NCBI RefSeq assembly: GCF_001425705.1
Contig: NZ_LMDC01000001.1
Span: forward strand, 806,001-870,000
DNA: 64,000 nt
Direction of reading: 5' to 3'
Source of the DNA: Pelomonas sp. Root1217
Lineage (GTDB): Bacteria; Pseudomonadota; Gammaproteobacteria; Burkholderiales; Burkholderiaceae_C
The translations under genes were made by a program, and so were the position numbers. Below are positions 54,155 to 63,133 of this stretch, piece by piece; positions within the stretch are counted from its first letter, which is position 1; the number at the start of each line of letters is the position of its first letter. The notes below the pieces were generated by a model. That model was not told the origin of the DNA. It worked only from the letters and a program-made list of their open reading frames with translations, and did not search any database.

Positions 54155-55660
54155 ATGTCATCCGCCACGCTGGCCACCGCCTCTTCTGCCGCCGAACCGA
54201 CCTGGCAACGCCCGCGCGGCGGTGGCCTGCGTGGGCTGTCCTTCCACCAGTGCCTGCTGGCTGCCTTCCTGCTGATCACGGCGCTGCTGGGCGGCGCGGC
54301 GGCCCAGGCCATGTTCGCGCTGGAGCATGTCGCATTGCAGAGCCGCGAGGCCGCGCAAGACGCCGCCAATCTGAGCGCGCAGGTGCAGCGGTTGTCCGAA
54401 CGCACCGTGGCCATGGAGCGCAGTGCGCGGCAGTTCCTGGTGCTCGACGACGCCAGCCTGCGCGAGCGCTTCCAGGCCGCCTGGGCTGACGCCAAGGCCA
54501 CGCAGGCGGTGCTGGCTGGCACCCTGACCGAGCCGGCATCGCGGCAGCTGTTCGCCGACTGGGGCAGGCAGGCCGAGGCGGCCTGGGAGGTGCTGCAGAA
54601 CCCAGGCATCACCCGCGTCCGCTCCACTGCACTGCGGCGGCTGACACCGGTATTCGCGCGGCTGCACGGCCTCAACGAGACCCTGACCGAGCAGAGCCAG
54701 CGCGCCGTGGACCGCCGCAGCGACGCGGTGCTTGCCGAACTGGAGCAGCAGCGCCGCCTCATCAGCGCCCTGGTGCTGGGTGCCATCGCACTGGCCGTGC
54801 TGCTGGCGCTGGGTTTCGGCCACTGGCTGCTGCGGCCGCTGGCCCATGTCGAGGCGGCCATCGGCCGGTTGGGCGACAACCGCTTCGACGAGCCCGTGGA
54901 GGTGCGCGGCCCTGCCGACCTGCGCCGGCTCGGGCGGCAACTGGAGTGGCTGCGCCAGCGCCTGGCCACGCTGGAGTCGGACAAGACGCGCTTCGTGCGC
55001 CACATCTCGCATGAGCTGAAAACGCCGATGGCCTCCATCCGCGAAGGCGCGGCCTTGCTGCGCGACGGCGTGGCCGGCCCGCTGACGCCGGACCAGACCG
55101 AGATCGTGCGCATCCTCGGCGACAACAGCGCCGCCCTGCAGGGCCAGATCGAGGACCTGCTGCGCTACCAGACGCTGGCCTCCAACTCTCAGCAACTGCA
55201 GCGCCGCGCGACCGACCTCAAGGCGCTGCTGGCGCGCGTGGTGGATGAACAGCGCCTGCTCTGGCAGACGCGCGGCCTGCAGGTGCGCATCGACGCCGCA
55301 GCCTGCAGCGCCCTTGTCGACGACGCCAAGCTGGCCATCGTGCTGGCCAATTTGCTGGCCAACGCGCTGCGCTTCAGCCCGCCGGGGGGCGTCATCGTGC
55401 TGACCCTGGAACAGGACGACCGCAAGTTCTGCATCGACTGCGTCGACGCCGGTCCCGGCGTGGCAGCCGAGGATGCCGAGCGCATCTTCGACCCCTTCTA
55501 CCAGGGCCGCAACCAGGCGCCGGGCGCGCGCCGTGGCAGCGGCATCGGCTTGTCCATCGTGCGCGAGATCGTGCAGGCCCACGGCGGCAGCTGCCGGCTG
55601 CTGGCCAGCGAAGGCGGTGCCCATTTCCGGATCGAGATACCCCATGCGAAGACTGCTTGA
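54155..55660 (+). CDS. Membrane sensor histidine kinase (GlrK/QseE-like)
   Basis: This 501-residue kinase has a first span (about 32-56), a helical periplasmic part (57-205) with no recognised sensor fold, a second span (206-228), a HAMP domain, a HisKA domain with H286 in HISHELKTPMASIREG, and a HATPase domain with NLLANALRFSP, DAGPGV and GSGIGLSIV. The following genes encode a small lipoprotein and a sigma-54 response regulator, which is the QseE-QseG-QseF (GlrK-GlrR) layout. The stimulus is unknown. Confidence 0.88.
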   Translation: MSSATLATASSAAEPTWQRPRGGGLRGLSFHQCLLAAFLLITALLGGAAAQAMFALEHVALQSREAAQDAANLSAQVQRLSERTVAMERSARQFLVLDDASLRERFQAAWADAKATQAVLAGTLTEPASRQLFADWGRQAEAAWEVLQNPGITRVRSTALRRLTPVFARLHGLNETLTEQSQRAVDRRSDAVLAELEQQRRLISALVLGAIALAVLLALGFGHWLLRPLAHVEAAIGRLGDNRFDEPVEVRGPADLRRLGRQLEWLRQRLATLESDKTRFVRHISHELKTPMASIREGAALLRDGVAGPLTPDQTEIVRILGDNSAALQGQIEDLLRYQTLASNSQQLQRRATDLKALLARVVDEQRLLWQTRGLQVRIDAAACSALVDDAKLAIVLANLLANALRFSPPGGVIVLTLEQDDRKFCIDCVDAGPGVAAEDAERIFDPFYQGRNQAPGARRGSGIGLSIVREIVQAHGGSCRLLASEGGAHFRIEIPHAKTA

Positions 55661-56102
55661 GATTGGCTCATTGCTGTTGCTGGCCGCCTGCCAGACGGCC
55701 CCGCCGGCGCCCGTGCCGGCTCCGCCGCCCCCTGCACCGGTCTGCCCGGAGCCGCCCGCGCCACCGCCGCAAGCCGACGAGTTGAAGGCGCTGGTCGGCT
55801 ATGCCGAGGATCTGCGCAAGGCGCTTGCCCTGAGCCAGGGACGCAGCAGCGCGGATCAGGCCCAGGCGGCGGCGCAGCTCGACCTGATCGCCAATGCGAC
55901 CGACGCGCTGGCCGAACCGATCAAGCCGCTGGCCACGCTGATGGCCACCCGCCTGGCCGAGCAGCGGCGGCTGCAGGACAACATCGACAAGCTCAGCCAG
56001 CAACTGCGCGAGAGCCAGCGCCGCAACGAACAGCTCAACGAGAAGCTCGAGGCCCTCAAGGCCATCGAGCAGACCCTGCCGGGCAAGCCCGGATCGAAAT
56101 GA
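55644..56102 (+). CDS. Small lipoprotein of the GlrK/GlrR operon (QseG-like position)
   Basis: This 152-residue protein has a lipoprotein signal (MRRLLEIGSLLLLAAC, cleavage at the Cys), a Pro-rich linker (PPAPVPAPPPPAPVCPEPPAPPP) and a helical, coiled-coil-like C-terminal half (QRRLQDNIDKLSQQLRESQRRNEQLNEKLEAL). Its start lies inside the end of the kinase gene (17-base overlap). By position it corresponds to QseG, an outer membrane lipoprotein that contacts the kinase in enterobacteria, though sequence likeness is weak. Repeat R4 starts right at its stop codon. Confidence 0.75.
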   Translation: MRRLLEIGSLLLLAACQTAPPAPVPAPPPPAPVCPEPPAPPPQADELKALVGYAEDLRKALALSQGRSSADQAQAAAQLDLIANATDALAEPIKPLATLMATRLAEQRRLQDNIDKLSQQLRESQRRNEQLNEKLEALKAIEQTLPGKPGSK

Positions 56103-56377
56103 AGCCCCTCGTCCAAGGAGTACCTTGGCCGGTCTTGCAGGCCGCGCTGCGGCATGAGCCGCAGCCCTTCGGCAGACACATCCCGCCCACTGGGCGCGAT
56201 GTGTCCGGCCTCAGCCCCCGTGGGGACGGCGATGCTTGCCGGATCGACCGGCAAGCACATCGCCAAGGCGGGCCGGCTCGGCGAACTGAAGTCGGACACA
56301 AGCAGTCCCTGCGGACTGCTTGTGCCTACGCAAGGCCATGGGCCTCTGGCCCATGGCAGGCCCGGCGCTCGGCCCGC
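56102..56377 (+). repeat. Structured 3'-end repeat, expanded copy R4
   Basis: This copy starts right after the stop codon of the lipoprotein gene. It has the same ends and main hairpin as R1-R3, but is about twice as long. One extra block lies at about 56136-56213, with hairpins GCTGCGGC/GCCGCAGC and GACACATC/GATGTGTC. Another splits the core at 56281-56358, with CACAAGCAGTCC/GGACTGCTTGTG and CCATGGGCC/GGCCCATGG. It fills the 308-base gap before the GlrR-like gene and holds no gene. Confidence 0.85.
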
Positions 56378-56410
56378 AATGCAGATAGCGCGTACTGACA
56401 GGAGTCCCGC

Positions 56411-57817
56411 ATGACGACCCCCGCCGCAATCCTTCTTGTCGATGATGACGCCGACCTGCTGCGCCTGATGACGATGCGGCTGACCGCTGCCGGCCACGCC
56501 GTGCAGGCGGTGGCCAGCGCCGAAGCCGCGCTGGCCCACCTCGCCGTGCGGCTACCGTCCCTCGTCATCACCGATGTGCGCCTCCCGGGGCTGGACGGCC
56601 TGGCCCTGTTCGACGAGGTGCGCGCCCGGCACCCGTCGCTGCCGGTCATCCTGCTGACCGCCCACGGCAACATCCCCGATGCGGTCGAGGCCACGACGCG
56701 GGGCGCCCATGCCTATCTAACCAAGCCCTTCGACGGCAAGGGGCTGCTGGACAAGATCAACCAGGCGCTGCGGGTGAACGTGACGGGGCCGGCGCCGCTT
56801 GACGGCGATGCTGCGTGGCGCAGCGAGATCATCAGCCGCAGCCCGCGCATGGCCGAGGTGCTGTCCGAGGCGCGGCTGGTGGCGGCGACCGACGCGAGCG
56901 TGCTGATCTCGGGCGACAGCGGCACCGGCAAGGAACTGCTGGCGCGCGCCATCCACCGCGCCAGCCCGCGCGCAGCGAAGCCCTTCATCGCGGTGAACTG
57001 TGCCGCCATCCCCGAGGCGCTGCTGGAATCCGAGCTGTTCGGCCATGTGAAGGGCGCCTTCACCGGCGCGCAGGCACAGCGCCAGGGCCTGATCCCCGCG
57101 GCGCAGGGCGGCACGGTCTTTCTGGACGAGATCGGCGACATGCCGCTGGCCTTGCAGGTGAAATTGTTGCGCGTGCTGCAGGAACGCGTCGTGCGGCCGG
57201 TAGGCAGCAACGAGGCGGTGGCGGTGGATGTGCGTGTGCTGTCGGCCACCCACCGCGACCTGGAGCTCGCCATGGCCGAGGGCCAGTTCCGCCCCGACCT
57301 CTATTACCGGCTCAATGTTGTGCAGCTGCGCCTGCCTCCGCTGTCGGAGCGGCGCGAGGACATCGCGCTGCTGGCCCAGCACTTCCTGCAGACCTTGGCC
57401 GAGCGGCACCGCCGGCCGGTCAAGGGTTTTGCGCCAGATGCGCTCGAGGCGCTGGTGACAGCGCCCTGGCCGGGCAATGCGCGCCAGCTCTACAACGTCG
57501 TCGAACAGGTCTGCGTACTGGCCATGGCGCCGCTGGTGTCGCTGACCCAGGTGCAGCGCGCGCTGCAGACGCCGTCGCTGGAGGTGCTGAGCTACCAGCA
57601 TGCCAAGCAGCGCTTCGAGCGTGACTACCTCAATCAGTTGCTGAAGCTGACCTCCGGCCATGTGGCCGAGGCCGCACGCCTGGCCGACCGCAACCGCACC
57701 GAGTTTTATCGCCTGATGCAGAAGCACGGGCTGGATCCGCAGCTCTTTCGCGCCGACCCCCTAGCTGCCGCGTCGGATTCGGGCGACAGAAAACCGTCAG
57801 ATGAATCAAGCACTTAG
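56411..57817 (+). CDS. glrR: Sigma-54 dependent response regulator (GlrR/QseF-like)
   Basis: This 468-residue NtrC-family activator has a receiver domain with the phospho-acceptor D55 (VITDVRLPG) and T/K residues further on, an AAA+ domain with Walker A SGDSGTGKE near residue 170, the intact sigma-54 contact motif G215-AFTGA, Walker B VFLDEIGD, and a C-terminal HTH (GHVAEAARLADRNRTEFYRLMQKH) ending near residue 445. Length and layout fit GlrR. It is in an operon with the kinase and lipoprotein, separated from the latter by repeat R4. Its likely target is the sigma-54 promoter of the next gene. Confidence 0.9.
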   Translation: MTTPAAILLVDDDADLLRLMTMRLTAAGHAVQAVASAEAALAHLAVRLPSLVITDVRLPGLDGLALFDEVRARHPSLPVILLTAHGNIPDAVEATTRGAHAYLTKPFDGKGLLDKINQALRVNVTGPAPLDGDAAWRSEIISRSPRMAEVLSEARLVAATDASVLISGDSGTGKELLARAIHRASPRAAKPFIAVNCAAIPEALLESELFGHVKGAFTGAQAQRQGLIPAAQGGTVFLDEIGDMPLALQVKLLRVLQERVVRPVGSNEAVAVDVRVLSATHRDLELAMAEGQFRPDLYYRLNVVQLRLPPLSERREDIALLAQHFLQTLAERHRRPVKGFAPDALEALVTAPWPGNARQLYNVVEQVCVLAMAPLVSLTQVQRALQTPSLEVLSYQHAKQRFERDYLNQLLKLTSGHVAEAARLADRNRTEFYRLMQKHGLDPQLFRADPLAAASDSGDRKPSDESST

Positions 57818-57835
57818 GTCTGCATTGCCCTGCGG

Positions 57836-57853
57836 CGTCGCCGCCCGGCGACA
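57836..57853. promoter_or_regulatory. Putative GlrR upstream activating site
   Basis: CGTC (57836-57839), ten bases and GACA (57850-57853) match the TGTC-N10-GACA motif known for enterobacterial GlrR with one mismatch. The inner bases extend the dyad (GTCGCC...GGCGAC). It lies 85 bases upstream of the -24 element, a normal enhancer distance. Confidence 0.5.
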
Positions 57854-57938
57854 AAAGCGTCGGTGCTGATGGCCGAAGATGGGCCCCGTCGCGCGGGGTT
57901 TTCTCCTAAGTCTTTGATCTGTCGAGGAAATTCCAAAC

Positions 57939-57953
57939 TGGCATGGGCCTTGC
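57939..57953 (+). promoter_or_regulatory. Sigma-54 type promoter of the BON-domain gene
   Basis: TGGCAT-GGGCC-TTGC, followed by G, is close to the RpoN consensus (TGGCAC-N5-TTGCA/T). The 15 bases are identical to 43799-43813. The BON gene ATG lies 63 bases downstream. The adjacent GlrR-like gene encodes an RpoN-dependent activator. Confidence 0.7.
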
Positions 57954-58016
57954 GCTAAGCCTGTTCGTGGTGCCCCCCGGTATCGCTTTCGATTCACGCA
58001 TCCTCAGGAGATCTGC

Positions 58017-58361
58017 ATGCGACAAACATCCACCTTCGCCCGACTGCTGTCTGCCGCCTTGATGGCTGGTAGTGCCACTGCGACCTTTGCCGCTGACCAA
58101 GCACCGGCGACACCGGCTCCGGCCGAACAGGTTGCTCAGGCGCAAACCGCCGGCGACACGACGATTGCCAGCCAGGCCCAGGCCGTATTGCAGCAGGACA
58201 AGGATCTGGCAACGCTGCCGCTGACCGTGAGCAGCAGCGCCGCCGGCGTGGTCGTGCTCAAGGGCGCGGCACCCAGCGCCGACCTGGCCCAGAAGGCCAT
58301 CAAGCTGGTGCAGGCTGTGCCCGGCGTGAAGGAAGTGCGCAACGAGATCAAGGTCGGCTGA
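58017..58361 (+). CDS. Exported BON-domain protein
   Basis: This 114-residue protein has a signal peptide (about residues 1-25, ending TFAA), a short Ala/Pro-rich spacer and one BON domain (about 47-114: TIASQAQAVLQQDKDLATLPLTV, VVVLKGAAPS and VPGVKEVRNEIKVG). BON proteins (OsmY type) are periplasmic and associate with membranes under stress. The sigma-54 promoter and GlrR-like neighbours suggest envelope-stress control. A strong terminator follows. Confidence 0.9.
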   Translation: MRQTSTFARLLSAALMAGSATATFAADQAPATPAPAEQVAQAQTAGDTTIASQAQAVLQQDKDLATLPLTVSSSAAGVVVLKGAAPSADLAQKAIKLVQAVPGVKEVRNEIKVG

Positions 58362-58381
58362 CGCCGTTTCCTCGATCTCGA

Positions 58382-58411
58382 GGCCCTGCGCGCCCCCGCA
58401 GGGCCTTTTTT
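58382..58411. terminator. Intrinsic terminator between the BON gene and fnr
   Basis: GGCCCTGCG pairs with CGCAGGGCC around CGCCCC, followed by six T residues on the plus strand. It ends the BON transcript; the convergent fnr gene stops seven bases further on. Confidence 0.93.
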
Positions 58412-58418
58412 CGTCCGG

Positions 58419-59156
58419 TCAGGCCTGACTGTTGTTGACGAGGGCCTGCAGCCCCGCCTGGTCGAGGATGCGCAGCTGGCGCTGCCTGACCTCCAGCAGC
58501 CCATCCTCGTGAAAGCGCGAGAAGGCGCGGCTGACGGTTTCCAGCTTGAGGCCGAGGTAGCTGCCGATCTCTTCGCGCGTCATGCGCAGCACGAGGCTGG
58601 ATGCCGAGAAGCCCCGTGCCTGCAGGCGTTGGGTCAGGTTCAGCAGGAAGGCGGCCAGGCGCTCCTCGGCCCGCATGTTGCCGAGCAGCAGCATGACGCC
58701 GTGGTCGCGCACGATCTCCCGGCTCATGATCTTGTGAAAGGAATGCTGCAGCACGCTGAATTCGCGTGACAGCTCCTCCAGCTGGGAATAGTGAATGACG
58801 CAGACGGACGAGTCCTCCAGCGCGACGGCATCGCAGTGGTGGCGGTCGCTGCTGATGCCGTCCAGGCCGAGCAACTCGCCGGCCATCTGGAAGCCGGTGA
58901 CCTGGTCGCGGCCATCCTCGCTGCCGACGCGGGTCTTGAAGAAGCCGGTGCGCACGGCGTACAACGCTTCAAAGCTCTCGCCGTTGCGAAACAGATACCC
59001 GCCGCGCGGCACGCTGCGTCGCATGGCGACGAGGCCATCGAGGCGGGTCAGGTCGGCGGCCCGCAAGCCCACAGGCAGGCAGAGTTCGCGCAGATTGCAG
59101 CTGGCGCAAGCGACCTTGAGCGGCTCGAGGGCGGCGGTGGGGCAGGGAAGACTCAT
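58419..59156 (-). CDS. fnr: Fnr-type oxygen-responsive transcriptional regulator
   Basis: This 245-residue Crp/Fnr regulator has the four cysteines for an oxygen-labile [4Fe-4S] cluster: C17, C20 and C26 near the N-terminus (CASCNLRELC) and C108 in RHHCDAVALED. The effector domain covers about 28-155. The DNA-binding helix reads EEIGSYLGLKLETVSRAFSRF, with the E-SR residues that read TTGAT half-sites. The ATG at 59156 puts the cysteine group near the start, as in known Fnr proteins. It is divergent from hemN, with an Fnr box between them. Confidence 0.95.
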   Translation of the reverse strand: MSLPCPTAALEPLKVACASCNLRELCLPVGLRAADLTRLDGLVAMRRSVPRGGYLFRNGESFEALYAVRTGFFKTRVGSEDGRDQVTGFQMAGELLGLDGISSDRHHCDAVALEDSSVCVIHYSQLEELSREFSVLQHSFHKIMSREIVRDHGVMLLLGNMRAEERLAAFLLNLTQRLQARGFSASSLVLRMTREEIGSYLGLKLETVSRAFSRFHEDGLLEVRQRQLRILDQAGLQALVNNSQA

Positions 59157-59192
59157 GGGTTGGCATTCTTGGACCGGGCCAGCACTGCGCGC

Positions 59193-59206
59193 TTGACCTG
59201 GATCAA
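59193..59206. promoter_or_regulatory. Fnr box between fnr and hemN
   Basis: TTGACCTGGATCAA fits TTGAC-N4-ATCAA. It lies 36 bases before the fnr ATG and 34 bases before the hemN ATG. It may serve both autoregulation of fnr and oxygen control of hemN. Confidence 0.75.
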
Positions 59207-59240
59207 GGCCGACGAGCCGCGGTATCGGCACAGTTGCCGC

Positions 59241-60647
59241 ATGGCTGCTGTGACCGAAAGACCGCTGGACCCCGACCTCCTTGACGCCAATATCAGGCGC
59301 CACGACGTGGCCGGCCCGCGCTACACCTCCTACCCGACGGCCGACCGCTTCGTCGAGGCCTACCAGGCACCCCAGCACCTGCAGGCCCTGTCACAGCGCG
59401 GCGCGGCCCAGCCGCTGTCGGTCTATGTGCACATCCCGTTCTGTGAGCAGCTCTGCTACTACTGCGCCTGCAACAAGATCATCACCAAGCACCACGAGCG
59501 CGCCCAGCCCTACCTGGCCGCGTTGAATCTGGAGATGGACCTGGTGGCCGAGGCCCTGGGCGCTGCATCTGGAGGCATGGCGCCCGTCTCGCAACTGCAT
59601 CTGGGCGGTGGCTCGCCGACCTTTCTGTCGGACACTGAACTGAGCGTGCTGATGGACGCGTTGCGCCGGCGCTTCAAACTGCTGCCCGGCGCCGAGTTGT
59701 CCATCGAGGTGGACCCGCGCACCGTGGACCTGGCGCGCCTGGCGCACCTGCGCCGGCTCGGTTTCAACCGCCTGTCCTTCGGCGTGCAGGACTTTGACCC
59801 GGCCGTGCAGAAAGCCGTGCATCGCGTGCAGCCGCTGGAGTCTGTCGCGGCCCTGATGCGCGGGGCGCGCGAGCTGGGTTTCGCCTCCATCAGCGTCGAC
59901 CTGATCTATGGCCTGCCGCTGCAGACTCCGGTGTCTTTCGCCCGCACCATCGCCCAGGTCGCCGAGCTCCGGCCCGACCGCATCGCGATGTATGCCTATG
60001 CCCATCTGCCGCAGCGCTTCAAGCCGCAGCGCCGCATCGTCGCCGAGTTGCTGCCGCCGGCGGGTGACAAACTGGCCATGCTGTCGGGCGCGATCAGTGC
60101 GTTGCTGGGCGAGGGCTATGCCTACATTGGCATGGACCATTTCGCGCTGCCTGATGACCCGCTGGCCGTGGCCAAGCGCCAGGGGCTGCTGCACCGCAAC
60201 TTCCAGGGCTATTCGACGCAGCCCGATTGCGATCTCATCGGCCTGGGCGTGTCGGCCATCAGCCGCGTCGGCGCGACCTATGCGCAGAACGCCAAGACGC
60301 TGGCCGAGTACGAGGACGCGCTGAACCAGCGTCAGCTGCCCGTGCAGCGCGGCCTGGCATTGACCCGTGACGACCTGCTGCGCCGCGCCGTCATCATGGC
60401 GCTGATGTGCCAAGGCCGGCTGGAGTTCGAGTCCATCGCGGCGTCCTATCTCGTCGACGTCGCCACCTACTTCGCGCCGGAGCTGGAGCGCTTGTCCCGG
60501 CTGGCCGACCAGGGGCTGGTCGAGAGGCAACCCGACGCCTTGCAGGTCACGCCGCTGGGCTGGTATTTCGTGCGCGCCGTCGCGTCGGTCTTTGACCGCT
60601 ACCTGCAGGCCGACGCCAGCCGCGAGCGCTTCTCCAAGATCATCTGA
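59241..60647 (+). CDS. hemN: Oxygen-independent coproporphyrinogen III dehydrogenase
   Basis: This 468-residue radical SAM enzyme makes protoporphyrinogen IX in heme synthesis without oxygen. The cluster motif is C68-x3-C72-x2-C75 (CEQLCYYC) with a nearby extra Cys. The VYVHIPFC start, LHLGGGSPTFLS near residue 118, SIEVDPRTVD near residue 155 and the ISVDLIYGLPLQT strand near residue 222 are typical. A C-terminal HemN domain ends DASRERFSKII. It supplies heme for the respiratory enzymes here. The stop overlaps the next start (TGATG). Confidence 0.96.
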   Translation: MAAVTERPLDPDLLDANIRRHDVAGPRYTSYPTADRFVEAYQAPQHLQALSQRGAAQPLSVYVHIPFCEQLCYYCACNKIITKHHERAQPYLAALNLEMDLVAEALGAASGGMAPVSQLHLGGGSPTFLSDTELSVLMDALRRRFKLLPGAELSIEVDPRTVDLARLAHLRRLGFNRLSFGVQDFDPAVQKAVHRVQPLESVAALMRGARELGFASISVDLIYGLPLQTPVSFARTIAQVAELRPDRIAMYAYAHLPQRFKPQRRIVAELLPPAGDKLAMLSGAISALLGEGYAYIGMDHFALPDDPLAVAKRQGLLHRNFQGYSTQPDCDLIGLGVSAISRVGATYAQNAKTLAEYEDALNQRQLPVQRGLALTRDDLLRRAVIMALMCQGRLEFESIAASYLVDVATYFAPELERLSRLADQGLVERQPDALQVTPLGWYFVRAVASVFDRYLQADASRERFSKII

Positions 60648-61267
60648 TGGATGCGGCCCTGGTCCTGTCCGCCACGCTGATGGGGCTGGCAGGCATGCCG
60701 CACTGCGCGGCCATGTGCAGTGCGCCTTGCGCCCTCGCCGCGGGGCACCGGCCCGTGCGGCTGCTGGCCGGCCGACTGTTGGGTTATGCCACGGGTGGGG
60801 CCATCGCGGCCGCGTCTGCGCAGGCGCTGGCGCGTGCTTCGCAGAGCGTGACGCTGCTGCAGCCGGCCTGGGCCCTGCTCCAGGCAGCGCTGTTGCTGTT
60901 CGGCCTGACGCTGTTGGTGCGTGGCCGCGTGCCGGCGTGGCTGGGCGCCGTGAGCTGGCGCCCACGGCCGCACCAGGCCTTTGCCACCGGCATCGCCTGG
61001 GTGGCCATGCCCTGTGGGCTGCTGCATGCGGCGCTGCTGTTGGCCGGGCTGTCAGGCTCGCCCTTGAGCGGCGCCGCGGCAATGGCCGGCTTTGCGCTGG
61101 CCAGCACGCCGGGCCTCGTCATCGCGCCGCTGTGGCGGGCGCGGCTGCTCAAGCGGGGCGCGGGTGGTGAGGTGCTGGCGCTGCGCCTGGCCGGGCTCAT
61201 GCTGGCCGCGGGGGCGGCGTGGGGGCTGGTGCACGGCGTGTGGCAGCAGCTCCTGCTGGCCTGCTGA
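60647..61267 (+). CDS. Sulfite exporter TauE/SafE-like (UreH-type) membrane protein
   Basis: This 206-residue membrane protein has six or so spans and the family's early [18 protein letters not shown] motif (His and three Cys near residues 18-28), repeated later as [20 protein letters not shown]. These cysteine and histidine motifs suggest metal handling, possibly copper, and homologues sit in many cbb3 clusters. It is coupled to hemN. The sulfite-export name comes from the family label and should not be taken as its function. Confidence 0.8.
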   Translation: MDAALVLSATLMGLAGMPHCAAMCSAPCALAAGHRPVRLLAGRLLGYATGGAIAAASAQALARASQSVTLLQPAWALLQAALLLFGLTLLVRGRVPAWLGAVSWRPRPHQAFATGIAWVAMPCGLLHAALLLAGLSGSPLSGAAAMAGFALASTPGLVIAPLWRARLLKRGAGGEVLALRLAGLMLAAGAAWGLVHGVWQQLLLAC

Positions 61268-61329
61268 GCCGCCATAAACTCGCCGGGTTTCGTTTCCTTG
61301 TCTCGTCTCTTGCGCGGAGCCCACACGTC

Positions 61330-62586
61330 ATGTCCCAACACATCAAGGTGCCTGAAGGCGGCCAGAAGATCACCGTCAATGCGGACTTCACGCTGAACGT
61401 GCCCGATCAGCCCATCATTCCCTTCATCGAAGGCGACGGCACCGGCCTGGACATCACGCCCGTCATGCTCAAGGTGGTGGATGCGGCCGTGGCCAAGGCT
61501 TATGGCGGCGCGAAGAAGATCCACTGGATGGAGGTCTACGCCGGCGAGAAGAGCACTCGCGTGTACGGCCCCGATGTGTGGCTGCCTGAAGAGACGCTGC
61601 AGGCCGTGAAGGAATACGTGGTCTCCATCAAGGGGCCGCTGACCACGCCCGTCGGCGGTGGCATCCGCTCGCTGAACGTCGCGCTGCGCCAGGAGCTGGA
61701 CCTGTACGTCTGCCTGCGCCCGGTGCAGTATTTCGACGGTGTGCCCAGCCCGGTGAAGGAGCCGCACAAGGTCGACATGGTCATCTTCCGCGAGAACTCG
61801 GAGGACATCTACGCCGGCATCGAATATGAGGCGGAGAGCGACAAGGCAAAGAAGCTCATCAAGTTCCTGCAGGACGAAATGGGCGTCAAGAAGATCCGCT
61901 TCCCGAACACCTCGGGCATCGGCATCAAGCCGGTCAGCCGTGAAGGCACCGAGCGCCTGGTGCGCAAGGCCATCCAGTACGCCATCGACAACAACAAGCC
62001 CAGCGTCACCATCGTGCACAAGGGCAACATCATGAAGTTCACGGAAGGGGGCTTCCGAGACTGGGCCTATGCGCTGGCGCAGAAGGAGTTCGGCGCCCAG
62101 CCCATCGACGGCGGCCCATGGTGCAAGTTCAAGAACCCCAAGACGGGCAAGGACATCACCATCAAGGACAGCATCGCCGACGCCTTCCTGCAGCAGATCA
62201 TCCTGCGCCCGGCCGAGTACAGCGTCATCGCCACGCTGAACCTGAACGGCGACTACATCTCCGACGCACTGGCCGCGCAGGTCGGCGGCATCGGCATCGC
62301 CCCGGGCGCCAACATGAGCGACTCCATCGCGATGTTCGAAGCCACGCACGGCACGGCACCGAAGTACGCCGGCAAGGACTATGTGAACCCCGGCTCCGAG
62401 ATCCTGTCGGCCGAAATGATGCTGCGCCACATGGGCTGGATAGCCGCCGCCGACCTCATCATCAGCGCGATGGAAAAGGCCGTCCTGAGCAAGAAGGTGA
62501 CCTACGACTTCGCGCGCCTGATGGACGGCGCGACACAGGTGTCGTGCTCCGGGTTCGGGCAGGTGATGATCGACCAGATGGAGTGA
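61330..62586 (+). CDS. icd: NADP-dependent isocitrate dehydrogenase (dimeric type)
   Basis: This 418-residue TCA-cycle enzyme oxidatively decarboxylates isocitrate to 2-oxoglutarate. It shows [15 protein letters not shown] near residue 30, the substrate loop [21 protein letters not shown] near residue 117 with the regulatory Ser, [14 protein letters not shown] near residue 157, the [10 protein letters not shown] segment near residue 340 and the NADP-binding end. Length matches E. coli Icd. The ATG is at 61330. A second, unrelated isocitrate dehydrogenase lies convergent downstream. Confidence 0.96.
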   Translation: MSQHIKVPEGGQKITVNADFTLNVPDQPIIPFIEGDGTGLDITPVMLKVVDAAVAKAYGGAKKIHWMEVYAGEKSTRVYGPDVWLPEETLQAVKEYVVSIKGPLTTPVGGGIRSLNVALRQELDLYVCLRPVQYFDGVPSPVKEPHKVDMVIFRENSEDIYAGIEYEAESDKAKKLIKFLQDEMGVKKIRFPNTSGIGIKPVSREGTERLVRKAIQYAIDNNKPSVTIVHKGNIMKFTEGGFRDWAYALAQKEFGAQPIDGGPWCKFKNPKTGKDITIKDSIADAFLQQIILRPAEYSVIATLNLNGDYISDALAAQVGGIGIAPGANMSDSIAMFEATHGTAPKYAGKDYVNPGSEILSAEMMLRHMGWIAAADLIISAMEKAVLSKKVTYDFARLMDGATQVSCSGFGQVMIDQME

Positions 62587-62619
62587 CACGGTTTCGCCGC
62601 GAACGCCTAGACTTTGGGC

Positions 62620-62895
62620 ATGCCGGACTACATCAACACCTACGTTGACGAAGATCAGCTCCTCATCTACGAGGGGGCCGACTTTGACGAGGTGTATCTG
62701 GCTGACCGTTCGGGTGAACGCGGTGCGCAGGTGTGGTGTTGGACCCGTCGTGAGACGGACCTCAACAAGGCCAGCTGGCTGCGGCTGATCGTGGCGGTCG
62801 ACGACAAGGATTCCGCTGTCACCGTGGAGCGGGTTCGCGGAGCGTTGAAGCCGCATCCTGTGCCGGATCCGTTTCGCACGCCCGCTGCGCACTGA
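62620..62895 (+). CDS. Small conserved-looking protein, unknown
   Basis: This 91-residue protein starts MPDYINTYVDEDQLLIYEG and is acidic in its first third, with YLADRSGERGAQVWCWTRRE in the middle and a strand-like LRLIVAVDDKDSAVTV near residue 57. It has no signal or membrane segment. I do not recognise a family. The ATG is at 62620; a TTG two codons earlier is possible. It follows icd by 33 bases and ends before a terminator. Confidence 0.6.
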   Translation: MPDYINTYVDEDQLLIYEGADFDEVYLADRSGERGAQVWCWTRRETDLNKASWLRLIVAVDDKDSAVTVERVRGALKPHPVPDPFRTPAAH

Positions 62896-62911
62896 CTCGA
62901 CGCACAAAAGA

Positions 62912-62937
62912 AAACCCCGGCGCGAAGGCCGGGGTTT
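62912..62937 (+). terminator. Intrinsic terminator after the small gene
   Basis: AAACCCCGGC and GCCGGGGTTT form a 10-base stem with a six-base loop. The stem is flanked by A on the left and T on the right, but the T tract is short. Confidence 0.8.
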
Positions 62938-63133
62938 GAGGCGACCCGTGGTGCTTCACGTGTCGCCTGTCAGAAGGCTTTGCAGGAGCAAACGCCTGGT
63001 ATCAGACTGTAGTAAATATTTTTGAAGTTGGGCTGGCTGTTTCATTGCGGAATACCCGCCAGCGTGAAATCGCAACGCCGATGTAAGTAGAACGGGGCAC
63101 CGATGGCGCCCCGTTTCTTCATACAGCAATCGA

